DNA of 64,000 nt from Oxyruncus cristatus (Eukaryota > Chordata > Aves > Passeriformes > Cotingidae). Made by a program: the position numbers and the translations under genes. The stretch spans positions 186,001-250,000 of the forward strand of contig VXAY01002116.1 in the NCBI GenBank assembly GCA_013399855.1, written 5' to 3'. Under the pieces are notes generated by a model. The model did not search any database, had not been told where the DNA came from, and was given only the letters and a program-made list of their open reading frames with translations. Positions 42,120 to 53,772 of the stretch are shown piece after piece. Each line of letters begins with the position of its first letter. The first letter of the stretch is position 1.

Positions 42120-45100
42120 TTATTGCCCCTGCTTAGAACATTTTGTGCCATTTTTCTGTCCAGAGCACATTTCCCAACCTGAACTGTATAAATCCCTGGA
42201 AACAAGTATTCCAGTGAAAATGCTGATATGGCCTTAACTAGAGAAAAATTATTGGTACCTCAACAGTGTCCTGCTTAACTTCAATCCCTCTGCATCAGCC
42301 TGCTGGATACTCCAGGAAGTATTCCTAACGTGGATTGATGATTGTCTTTTCCTCATTACTGGCACCACTGTGTGGACAATATCTGCTGTATAGTTGTCCT
42401 GAGCACACATCAAAGTCTACCCTCCTTACATAGTAAAATCATAACTAGATTAGCACAACTTTTGCTGGAGAAGGGATATATCCCAAGCTAAGGCAGTGGG
42501 GCAGCCTCTACTCCGAAACTGCTTCTCAGTTTCCCATCACTATGTTGGATATTTCACAGAGTTCCTCTGCAAAGAACAAAAAGCATCACTTTTCTTTCAA
42601 TAAGCCATTTGAGGATAAGACATGAAATACTTTAGGTTTAGTCACAGATAGAAATTTTTACATAAGAATTTGAATACACATGTCAATTGAGTAGAGTAAA
42701 AGTCTCCGTGAATAGAGAAATCTTAGTCCAAAACATCTTCCAATTCTGGCATGATACTTCTCTGATCTTATTTCCTTTCATCAATAAGAACTGAAGTTTT
42801 TTCACACTTATCACACTGCAGATAATCCCTGACCTACAAAAACATCCTGTCTGCCAGAAGCAGACATTCTTTTGGAGGAAATCCCATTGGTTTCAACTCC
42901 ATGTCAAGGGCGATTTTGTAGCATCTGGCATAGCAGTGGTGTTAGTATGTACCTATCCAGACATAGACCCTCCTTCCCAACAAGTACACCCAAATACTAA
43001 ATATGTAGGATTTGTGGGATGTGTGATCTTGCCTCTATAGAAAAAGAAGAGGTTGTTGTAAAATTCGGTGCTGATTTTACCATGAGGTAGGAAAGCAATG
43101 AGTGACCAACGTTATCAGACTAACTGCAGTTACTGTGCCTGTGTGAGAACTTCAGAGAAGGCTTATCTAGCTGTGAAAGCCTAAGCAGTGACAGTATCCT
43201 GCCCTGAACAAGAATTTGTTCTCTACTCACTACCTCAGAGAGCCACGTGTAAAACTACTCTGCTCCTGAACAACATCATGAAACCTGATCTAAGTCCTGG
43301 GCATGATAGTCAGTTGAAGTACAGGACTCAGGCTGCATGTTCTTAAGACCAAGTGATTCCAGGTTTTGTAATGACACAGGTATTTAATTTAATGACATTG
43401 GAACTTAATCTTCAAAATTATTATCTAGAGAAGTCTCTGGCGCAGCTTTGCTCCAGAAAACCAGCTCTCTCCCCAGCAACTCCGGAGCGCAGGCTGGGTG
43501 CTGGCACAGCCCAGGGACCATTCCCACCAGACACCTTGTTTACAGTTGCTCATCTTTCAGACCACAGGAACATTTTATGTTTTTAAATTGACAGACCACA
43601 TCAGCCTCCTTTGGGAGTGCAGAGCGATCCTGACATTGCCTGATTCACTCGCAAAGTTATAGCTTCAGACAGCAATGCATCCTATATTCATGGTGGTATT
43701 TTACTTCTGAAGATCTTCATCTGGCAAAGTACTCAAGTAAATGATTTAGTTTAATCAAATTCTTCAGTCTCATGGACTGGGACATCGTTAAATTTAAGCA
43801 TGTGTTTAAATACTGAGCTAAATAAGAATGCACTTATCTCTATGCTTCAAGTTAAACAGGAGCTTTGAAGAAAAAGAGGCCTTAAAAAGAAAAGGTCTTT
43901 TCCCCATAACATACTAAATCCTACAATTATAGTAGCAATTTCACAACATATAGAAAAACCGTGCCAAGTACATATATTTTTCAGGGTTTCAATTTCCCTG
44001 ATGTAAGACATCTCAGGGACATTTTAGTGATTTGTTACAGTCATACAACACTCAGGCAAGAACAAAGCCTTGCTGAACATTTTCCTGGAAAAAAATAGCA
44101 AGATATTTGACTCAGAATGAGAATACAGTATTTTATGACTTTAAAGCTCATTTCTAAAAGAAAAAATTAAGCTTTTCATTTAATGTAATCCATTATTTCT
44201 TACAAGTGACACTCTGGAGAAGTGCTGGATGTGCCTCTGTTATGGATAAGAGAGGAAAATTGCTTGATGAAGTTGAATTCAGCTTTGTCAGTTAAAAAAA
44301 TAATAATAAAAAAACCCCAAAAGCTGGCTTTGTGCCTAGTGTAAAATTTGCCGTGGCATCATGTGTTGCTTTTTAATTAAATTAAACTTGAACGGTGGCA
44401 TAAATGGGGTAGGAACAGAAATCAATCTATACATGTCCTGGGGCTGCATCTGGTAAGGATCACTTATGTACACCAGGAAAAGAAATCAAGTCCCCACTCC
44501 CACAAAACCAGATGCAGCTGCCAAGCCATAAACATTGTGAATAATCCCACTGGATTCAGTGGAGCCATCAGGATGCACATAAAGATTTGTCCATAAGCCT
44601 TTTCCAGTCTGAGGACTGGGATAAACTGATATTCTAATCTGAAAAGGAAACTGAAGTTCCTAAGCCAGATATTTCCTCAATGTCCTCATAAAGGTTCTCA
44701 GTGGAACTGATCTCTGCTTTATCCAAGAACCATGCTTTTTAAAAAGCTTTGCCTGAAAACATAAATTCAATAGATACACAGACACTATAAACATTTAAGA
44801 GGCTCATGACAAACAGTATCTTTTCATGAAACAAGCCTTCCCCTGGCATGTCTGTAGCCAATACTTTCGGGAAGCACATGAACAGATGGAAAGGGACATG
44901 TAAAAATCAGACATTAGAGATCTCCCCTCGTAGCCTATAGTCAAAGGAGAGAAACATGTACTACATACAATTCATGGAACTCAGACAGTTACTTTAGGAT
45001 GAGGGCCCTCTCACATGTCTGGCAGCAGCGACAAGAGCTGGTGAATAGTCTGGGATAACCAGTTCATACACTTGAGGGCACGTGTATAAAGTGGGGTCAG

Positions 45101-45404
45101 ACTAATCCCTCTGAGGCATCTCCGTTCATTGTAACCGCAGGGAAAATGTTGAGAAGTAATTTTGGGGTGATGGGCAGTAATCAGTTTGACTGTTCACTTT
45201 GTTTGTTGGGGGGTTAAGGTGGGCCATCAGGGCTCCAGGAGGGCACCTGAATGACTGGAGCAGTACAAACAGTGTAGATGTAGGCAGCCAAGAGTCACTA
45301 CAAAAAGGATTGAATCAAGCAAATTCTGTAGGGAAGATGCAGGTAATTTTTTTTCCAACTGCTATTTATTTCCATTTGCACCTTATTTTAATGTAACACA
45401 TCAC

Positions 45405-45420
45405 TTTTTTTTTTTTTTTT
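45405..45420. repeat. Poly(T) tract, T16
   Basis: Uninterrupted homopolymer run with no adjoining element recognised. Confidence 0.9.
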
Positions 45421-47721
45421 AGCCAGTAATGATCAGCTTTTCTACCTCCCTTTAAGTTGCAGAATTTGCTTAAACTTTTTTTATATGAATTTAGATTAGA
45501 TGTTTAATTACTGGGATTTCTCAGGTGTAGGCAACTTTACTATGCTACAAATAAACACCATAAGTCAATATTGATTTTCCTCCCTTGTAAAGCTCCCTTG
45601 TTGCTGGAAACTGTTAATATTTTTCAAGATTCTCCCATGACCATATTTGTACACAGCCTTTTACTGAGCTTGAAATTCTATACCAAATACTTATGTCTTT
45701 TAAAGACTGAAATCTTCAATAAAATGTGTTACTCATAAATATTAGAATTTTCCCTTTCTTCAGTAGAAAGATATTCAGTATTAATCCATATCACAGGACC
45801 ATTCTTTTCAGGTTACCTTAAACTTAGTTTTAGAGGAAATGAGCAGGTTCCTTAAAGACAAAATGTGGAGCTAAGACCTTGGGCAGCAGCAGGAACTGGC
45901 ACCCCCATCCTCATGGGAGGAGCAGGGCATTTCAGGACTCGGGAAGAGTGGGTCAGAGTCAGAGAACTGGCAAACCTGAGCTGGCATATGGCCCCTCACA
46001 TACTATCTGCAGATAGACAATTTACAGGTGCCCTGAAGCTATGCTACATGCCAGCAAGTGTTTCAGTTTTCCAGACAGAGCTGCCTACATAATGGTCTCC
46101 CTAGAACATAATCCAGTTCCATTCTTCGCCAAACACGGATGCCAACAGATCCTTTGTCACCGAGTTTTCTCCTGTTTTCTCCTTCAGGCTTCTCTCTCCT
46201 CACAGCCCTGGTAGCTCTCAGCTCCTCTTCCCACAGTCGTAGAGTTGGGTCTTCAAGATCTTCCAGTGCAAAGGCATGGGGCATAGTTTTCCCAGGTTTT
46301 CTTGACCATCTCTGGAAAGGCCAAAGGCACCTGCCCACACTGCACCCAGCACTGCCCCATGGCTGGGAGATTGGCCTCTGCATCTGTGCAACCACTTCTC
46401 TTGCCCTTGATAGCGGAGGTACCAGCATGAGTGTCTCTCAGATCCCTGAGTAAACAGTGAGCTCGGAAGGACACATTAAATCATATATTTTACATTTTGT
46501 CTATCCAGTGCAAATGGGAAAATTTGGGGTTTGCCTCGAAGCCTCTGTTGTATCCTGAAGTCCTGGTCCGTGGGACCCTGTCTAGACAGAATGGTTCAGA
46601 ACCTGAACCATCCTACAATTCTGTGTGGAAAGGAGGGGATGGTGCAGGATCAGTTATATTGGAAATAAATATTGCCAGTCATATTGGAAATAACACCTGA
46701 CCCAGGATATAGGTCTGTCCATCTTTGTAAGGTTATTTTCCACAGATACACTTATTTTCCATTCTAAATAATTTTCCATTTCCCCAGGTGAGTTTTCCAG
46801 CTAGTGGCCCCAAAAGACATTGAAGAAAAGGACACAACTAAAAAACTGCCTCTACTGGTTTTGCTGCTGGAAAACTCCCCTTGGTGAAAGAGACAGGTTG
46901 TCACCTCACATGGTAAAGGAATATCTCTATTGTGTCTTTGAGCTGCTAAACATCTCCATTGCCAAACATGGGTAATAACAAGGGCAAAAAACACATTCTA
47001 GTGGAATAATACTGAGGATGTTCAGCTGAATTGCAAGAAGTCATGAAATTACTTCAGTTGAAATATTGTTTGTCATCAAAATTGCATGGTTGATGTTGCA
47101 AATCACTAGTCATACGACAGCGATTTTCCAAGTTTCTGTCTAGAAGTTCAGGACTGCCAGATGCTGCAGCCTACACAAAAGACTCTCAGCTGTAGCAATG
47201 TTTCTGTGCTGATACCATGTCAAATGCCCTCCTGTCAATCCATTGCACAGGCTCTTATGGAAATCAAGCTAATTATAGCTTACCAGAGCGGGTCCTGCAT
47301 GTACAGCCAAACATCTCAGCTGATACAAGTCAGCCTGAATCATATAGCTGCCCATGAAGCACAGTTTCGCACCTGCTGGGGACCTTGTCTTCAGATTTCT
47401 CTGTCTGTCTTAAGGTTTGGGTATCAAAACTATTTAACCAACTACTTTACTAACATTACCAAAAGACTTTCTTTCTTTTTCTTCCATTTTCTCTTTTTGT
47501 TTCATTTAACTAATTTGGTATAAAGTAAACAATCTTCTCCATTCTTCTTCTGACAGATTTATTTGAAGGGGAAAAAGAATTTTCCTTGATTAAATCATAG
47601 CTACTTATATAGCCTGAACTTGGGAGACAAAGTTCACACCAGCCAAGGTGAATGAAGCAGAGAGCCACTGATGCCTCAGAGGCTCTGGCTTTGCACGAAA
47701 TCAGAAATCAATACTATATAG

Positions 47722-48002
47722 TGGCTTTAAACTGAAAGACAAAAGTTTTGAATTAGATATTAGGAAGAAAATCTTCCCTGTGAGGGTGGTAAGGCACTGG
47801 TACCAAAGTTGGTGCCAACAGCTTCAAGGTTGCCCAGAGAAGCTGTGGATGCCACATCCCTGGAAGTGTTCAAGGCCAGGTTGGATGGGGCTCAGAGCAA
47901 CCTGGTCTAGTGAGAGGTGTCCCTGCCCATGGCACAGGCGTTGGAACAAGTTGATCTTTAAGATCCCTCCCACCCAAATCATTTTATGATTCCATGATTC
48001 CA
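47722..48002 (+). mobile_element. CR1 retrotransposon 3' fragment
   Basis: GGCTTTAAACTGAAAGACAA, AATTAGATATTAGGAAGAAA, CTTCCCTGTGAGGGTGGTAA, GCCCAGAGAAGCTGTGGATG, CCATGGCACAGGCGTTGGAA, and a doubled terminal octamer (TTTATGATTCCATGATTCCA). It is 5'-truncated and well preserved. Around 47795-47825 there is a short stretch not in the usual order, suggesting a small internal insertion. Confidence 0.95.
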
Positions 48003-51000
48003 TTTCTCCTGGCCTGAGTTGGGTGCTGCCATTTCTACTTGTGTTAGTTCTGTGCTAGTTTCAATTCCATGAGGAGGGATGCATATTTGACCCAAAGTTA
48101 CAGAGGTACCCTGGAGAATGAAAGAGCGTTTTTCACTGTATTATAAGGAATAGTTCAGAAACTTCATAGATTGCTGTGAGTGAAAAAAGGTAGCCCAGAA
48201 CTGAAATTAAATTCTCCTCTTCATTGCCAAGGACAGAAAAGTTTGACAAAGTTTTCTGTGTATGTTGCAACTGAAATTATTTCAACTAGAAAGGCCCTAA
48301 ACCTGCTAAGCTCGTAAAAAAGGATAGTCTATACCTGCCTATAAGTGAGTTGTCCCAAAGGCTTGGGAGGGTGTGCAAGTTTGGTAGTAGCCATAATGTG
48401 ATAAGGGCTTCTGCAAATATATTTGATATTAAAATTAGAGAAAAGTTCAAAATGAGTTTTGGAAACAAATTTCACTTCAAGGAGCTCTCTGGCCATGGGA
48501 AGTTTCTCTCCTTCCCAACCCAGGTTTGGTCTGGGAACTTTTAACAATTAAGGAAAATAAATGACAAATGTGTCTTTCAGAGGTAGGTCTGATCTACTGG
48601 CTGCAGCATCTCTTGTTTGTAGCTGGTCGCCATAAAGAAGCAGCAATTACTGTTCTAGCAGATAAAGTCAGTTGCAGATACTGGGGTTTTTCTATTTTAG
48701 CTTATATTGATACTTGTGCTGCCCTCCAGTGATAAACACAGTTGTTCCAACCTGTATTCTAGACTTTTGTAGCAGTTTATTTCTGGTCTTTGCTCAATTC
48801 ACACTGAAAACTGCAGTTCTCATCCCAGAATTTTAGCCAGTTCTTGTCTAATAATAATAATAATAATAATAGTGCTCCAGTAAATTTTTTAAAGTTTTTT
48901 AAAAACTAAGAGTAAATACAGATCAATTTAATGTGAGAAATAAAAAGTATCATGAATTTAAAACATAAACCCCCCATAAATACATAATTTTGGACCTACT
49001 AAAGTGAAACTGTCACCAGTTAATTAGAGTTTCAATTAACTAATTTTTTAGATGCAGATTTACATTTTAGTTCTGGTTCTGCCAAAACCATAACCATGTT
49101 CGTTACTGTTATTGTGCAAATAGCTCCCTTACACTCTCAATATTGGATCCATATGGATTTTGGTGGTGTGTTGATTAGATCTGTTCTGAGTTGCTGGTTC
49201 TCTCCCATGCATCTCAGAATGTATGTGTCCAGTACAGTGTGGAAAGCAGGTGGAATATTCATGGCAGCACACTGAGAAATTACACGGTGGTTGTCAGCAC
49301 TGAAACCCATGGTATCATACAACAGCATGTATTTGTCCCTCAGCTCTGAGGTTTGGCATAGTTTCTTACAGCAAATGGAGTGTTTCAGAAAAAAACAGTG
49401 TTACTGGTGCTGCTGCTGTAAGAGCTCATCACCTGACAAAAACTGACCTGTATTTTGGCTGATTGTGGGTGTCTGTAGAAGCATCAGAGATTGGAAAAGT
49501 TTGAGCATGTTTTACTCTGCTACTTCATTCACAGCCACTTTTGAATTTCTAGCTGCAATTTACATTTCACTTGGGAATGCTGCTGTGCTGGTGGCTTCTT
49601 CTGTGTTTCTCCTTTAAAGGAATACAATTATTTAATGCTTTTTCTAGCATGTAACACAGTGATATGACTGCAGCTCATACAGACACACGTGAGCTTTAGA
49701 GTATGGGATACAAACAAAACATTTCTGAGAAGCTCAGTAAGTGCCTGAGTGATTGGCTTGTGCAAAAATCCCTGTTGCCCTCGTTATAAGTAGTAATTTT
49801 GCTATTGCTGTTAAAAGTAAATGAACCTGTGGCTCCCACACCCACTGCAGCTCCCTGGGTTTGTACAGTGATTGGCAGGGCAGGACAGGTCAGAACAGTA
49901 TTCCTGTGCTCTGAATCTGAAGGAGGTGACACAATCTTCCCTTGACCTCTGACAGTTTAACCACCATTGACAGTTTAAAAACCATTCATTCTTCAGTGAG
50001 AAGCAGCCACAGAATTTGTTAGCTGGAAGATTGGTCAAAGCTAAGCAGTTTTTCAACTACAATGCAGTGATCAGAGAACCCCTGTGAGATAGTGTGTCCA
50101 AAAGATTCCACTAGATGTCTAGAAATGGTTTCTTGCTTTTTATTAGGCTGGGGTAGTAATTTTACTTTTGGTCTAGACTTCCTTACAACAGCATTGAACA
50201 AGAGCTTGGACAAGTCTGTGTAGCATCCAGGCAGAAATCTTGCTGTACAGGTTCTACTTACTGAAAGAGTTAATATCCAAGAAAGTTTGCAGAGTGTCCC
50301 CAGGGCTTGCTGGATTTAGGTCTGTTTTTCAGCAGATAGTTCAGGAAACAATTTTATGTTAACAGATGATGCGCCTGAAGGTAGCACTGAAGAATGGGCC
50401 CAGGGATGGAAAAATACAAGACCTCATACCACACTAGAAGTTTTTTCATCCTTTACACAATTGGAGCTGCCCTTCTAATTATCTCAATCTGGGCCAGGTT
50501 AATTGGAGCCTTCCCAGCCGTGATTCAGTCTCACACATTTTCTGCATCTTTGCTAATTAAGACAATTTTCACCTTTTATAGTTGCTTTAGTATTCAGAGC
50601 AGTTTGCCATGGGCTAATTATAATCATCGAATGATGGCTTTAAAATTTCATGTTTGTGATGACATTTTATCACATTAAATTGGAATCCCATAATGCTTCT
50701 TGAGCTATGATAGACAAGGAGGTCATCTCTGTTCTGGAATTTATCCACTGTGTGATATTGCACTGATATTGGGCATTTTCATTCAGAACCATTTCAATCT
50801 CTCCTACTCTTCAGCTGAAGACATTCAGCTGATTCCAGAGGAACACAAAAATACTGAGTTCAAGATCCAGGCCATAAGCCCTTTGCTTTTATCCTATAGA
50901 TGCTGCTTCTTCAGAGGATATGAGAGAAATCTCATATAAGGAGTCCCAAGGGGCTGGAAGGAAGAAGCTAAGGCAACATATTCTTCTCATCATTGCTCCT

Positions 51001-51179
51001 CCATTTCCAAATCCTTGGCATTTTAAATAGCTTTATCACTGATGTGGTCTGGAAAGTCTTCAGTCCCCTTGAGTTGAAGGAGCAAGTAGGGGAGCTTAGT
51101 CTCATCCCACACTTGTTGTTTCTTGCAATCAGTGCTACATCACAGCTTACAACAGCTTTTCCCTGCTACTCTGTGAAGG
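48003..51179. other. Non-coding region; no gene seen
   Basis: AT-rich, with a (TAA)n microsatellite at 48849-48871. The stretch at about 50500-50690 is rich in TAATTA-type sites. Short ORFs overlap on both strands and match nothing I recognise. Confidence 0.5.
48849..48871. repeat. (TAA)n microsatellite
   Basis: About seven perfect TAA trinucleotide units. Confidence 0.95.
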
Positions 51180-51347
51180 TGAAGGCTCCTGCAGATGCTC
51201 TCTGGGGCTTTCCAGCACTGACACTTCCCAGGAATAACTCTTTACAGTTCAAAACTTGGCACTATGAAGGCTCCTGCAGATGCTCTCTGGGGCTTTCCAG
51301 CACTGACACTTCCCAGGAATAACTCTTAACAGTTCAAAACTTGGCAC
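51180..51347. repeat. Tandem duplication, two copies of 83 bp with 85-bp period
   Basis: 51180-51262 and 51265-51347 match at 82 of 83 positions; the one difference is CTCTTTACAG versus CTCTTAACAG. Both copies start TGAAGGCTCCTGCAGATGCT and end ACTTGGCAC. Because 85 is not a multiple of three, any ORF crossing both copies changes frame between them, which argues that the local ORF (50993-51322) is not coding. Confidence 0.97.
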
Positions 51348-53559
51348 CAAGGTCCCAAAACACCCTCTTTGCTGTGTGGCCATAGGTTTGCTCCTTATCA
51401 TTCCAGCCACAAACACTTGACCTGTGATGTAAGTTTGAAAAAGCCAGAAATATCAAAATCAGGCATGACGATGGAGAATCACCACTGATTAATGTAAACA
51501 CAGTTTGCTTAGACTCATCCTGCAGTGCGCAAGAATTCACCGGATTAAAAATCTGTGCAAACCTATAGCCTTACAGAGAGTCTTTCTACACTGAGTAGTG
51601 CTGTGATGACGGGAAGACAGGGCAGTTTGCAGGCACAGAGGCAGATCTGTGTCAGCACAGCGCTGCGCTGGAGCTCGTCACTCCCGTGTTGAAACAGGGC
51701 TGTCCTGTGAGTGACATACACCAGCACAGCTGCGCCGCTTTCAAAACCAAACTAGTCCCTTTGCTCAGATCCTCTGCAACTCACACTGGTATCCACAACC
51801 TGGCAGAGCTTTACAAGCAAAAACATTCGCACTTTTACCCGTATCTTTCAAGCACAGGCTCACATCCCACTGGGTGTGGGGAGAAGGGTGTGTTTATGAG
51901 CTTTGTTCATTTTGTTCATGCAGGATTTGAGGAGTTTATTGAACTGTACGTGTCTGGGTATTTAATTCCCTTTAAGGCAGGGGAAAAAAAAAAAGACAAA
52001 TTGCAAATGGGATTTGCTTTGTTCTTGGTTGAGGAAAAAAAGCTACAAAGCTAAAAATGAAATTTAGAAGTGCAAAGAAGCAGCCATATCATAACCATGC
52101 CGTTGCTTCTTCTTGGCTTCTTGTTGGAACATTAAATGCTTCTGGGTACAGATGATAAAATTAAGGCAATAGTTCAGAACAGATCAGAATTTGTTGATGT
52201 GCCATCTTTTCAGCTCATGTGGTGCTGGAGCCTGTTTTACCAGATTTTCAGATAGACTTGAAAATTTCTATCTAACTTGTTTTTTTGCTGAGGAAATAGT
52301 GTCAGATATAATGATTGAGTCACTATGACCATAAATTTGAAGCTTATGACTTATGACTGATCATATATATCAGACTGGTATTTATTCTATCTTCAGATAA
52401 GGTAAATATGGCTCATATCTCTCCATCTCTGTTCTGTTGTTTTGTGCAGATCAGAGTCTCTTCTCAGTAGCTGACAAAATATAATCCCTTGAGTGTGTGT
52501 GTGTGGACCAGCTCAAATTTTATCTGATTTCTCTAGTTTTTGGCCAAAACATAATGAGATTTTGGGAAGCCAATGCTTTCTAATGTCAGTTCAAACTCAT
52601 GTTACTTAAGGAATAAACATTTAGTTTGAAGGTAATGATGTCAGTTAAGCAGAAACAGTTTTGAAAAATATCCCTGAAAAATACCACTAAGCATCTGCTT
52701 TTCAGGACTAGTCAATAAACTGTGCACCTGTGGCAATACAGAACTGTATTCTAGAAAGCCTCTCCAGGCTCCAGCATTTTCAGAATAATTTCAGAGTCAT
52801 AAAGCATTTTCTTTCAAGGGTACTTGCAAATATCTCTCAGCAAATGGCTGGAAGTTCACAGTCCTAATCATTTTCTCAGAGTGTATCTTAAAAGAGAGCA
52901 TCTCTGAAGGAGTCCAGAGCCCTCAGAGTATTAGTAAATCCACTGTAGCAGAAGGCAAGGGAAAACTCACTCCCCTTCTACATTTATAATGTCTAACTCC
53001 AGCCAAAAAAAAAAAAAAAAAATTCAAAGGAATAGATCTATTTTTAGAGCTTTATTTTTTTTTTCCTTTCCCTTCCTGGCAATGATCCATATTTTGGAGA
53101 TTGCAGTCATTTCTGTTGGCAGGAGAAATCAATAAAGAACTCAGCTATTTCTTCAGCATCTTCCTCTTTTACCTATGAGGCATGTGAAAGACACAGGAGG
53201 AAACAGCTTCTCTGGCTCACAGAAAGTCTCTTCTCTTTCCCCCGATTCAAATCAAGAAGTCTCCCACGGGCATTTTTCAGATCTATGCTCCACTCTGGCT
53301 GTAGTCTTGGTTATTTTTACATCTCCACTTTCCTGGTGTGTTCTACAGGCTTCTTATCTGCCCTTCCTGCGCAGAGATTCTAACACCCCAAATTAGTCAA
53401 GTCGCCCTTCCCACATAGACCCCACACGCTCTGGATAATGTCACAGGCCTGTGATGGATGGAGATGTTTATGTTGCTTCAACTGCCTGGCTCCATATGTG
53501 AGCTGAATATTCCATTTTACTCTCTCAGCCTTTTTTTTCCCCTTTCTCACAAGGCATAT
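51348..53559. other. Non-coding region; no gene seen
   Basis: The stretch 51600-51960 is somewhat GC-richer and has a 122-codon ORF (51686-52054) with no recognised domain. An A18 run lies at 53005-53022. No transposon was recognised. Confidence 0.5.
53005..53022. repeat. Poly(A) tract, A18
   Basis: The longest homopolymer run seen in the window, with no recognisable element before it. Confidence 0.92.
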
Positions 53560-53772
53560 CACAGAGTGGTAGAATGGTTTGGGTTGGAAGGGACCTTAAG
53601 GATCATCCAGTTCCAAACCCCTGCCATGGGCAGGGGCACTTTCCAGTAGACCAGGTTGCTCAGAGGTACATTCATTTTCGCCTTGAACACTTCCAGGGAT
53701 GGGGCATCCACAACTCCTCTGGGCAACCTCCAGTGCCTCACAGGAAAGAATTTCTTCCTAATGACAGTTCTG
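53560..53772 (-). mobile_element. CR1 retrotransposon 3' fragment, minus strand
   Basis: On the minus strand this is the CR1 3' end. On the + strand it reads AATGGTTTGGGTTGGAAGGG, CATCCAGTTCCAAACCCCTG, AGACCAGGTTGCTCAGAGGT, CACTTCCAGGGATGGGGCAT, and AAAGAATTTCTTCCTAATGA. The piece is 5'-truncated with a small internal change near 53665, and it is among the better preserved CR1 copies here. Confidence 0.95.

Larger units (their letters stand above)
40371..47721. other. Non-coding region downstream of PTCHD4; no gene seen
   Basis: About 7.4 kb. It holds T-rich runs (41327-41341 and 45405-45420), a pyrimidine-rich belt (about 41290-42170), and two AATAAA hexamers (41808 and 42114). A locally GC-richer patch at about 45865-46480 has overlapping ORFs on both strands (up to 121 codons on the minus strand, 46063-46428) with no recognised domain. 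No OPN5 exon, the expected convergent neighbour in human-type gene order, was recognised on the minus strand. Confidence 0.5.

Noticed and set aside
50400..50520. Nuclear copy of mitochondrial DNA
   Set aside because: A short run looked like mitochondrial coding sequence, but no continuous frame or recognisable mitochondrial protein could be followed.
50993..51322. 109-codon ORF spanning the tandem duplication
   Set aside because: The 85-bp period shifts the frame between the two copies, so the protein does not repeat; no domain is seen.
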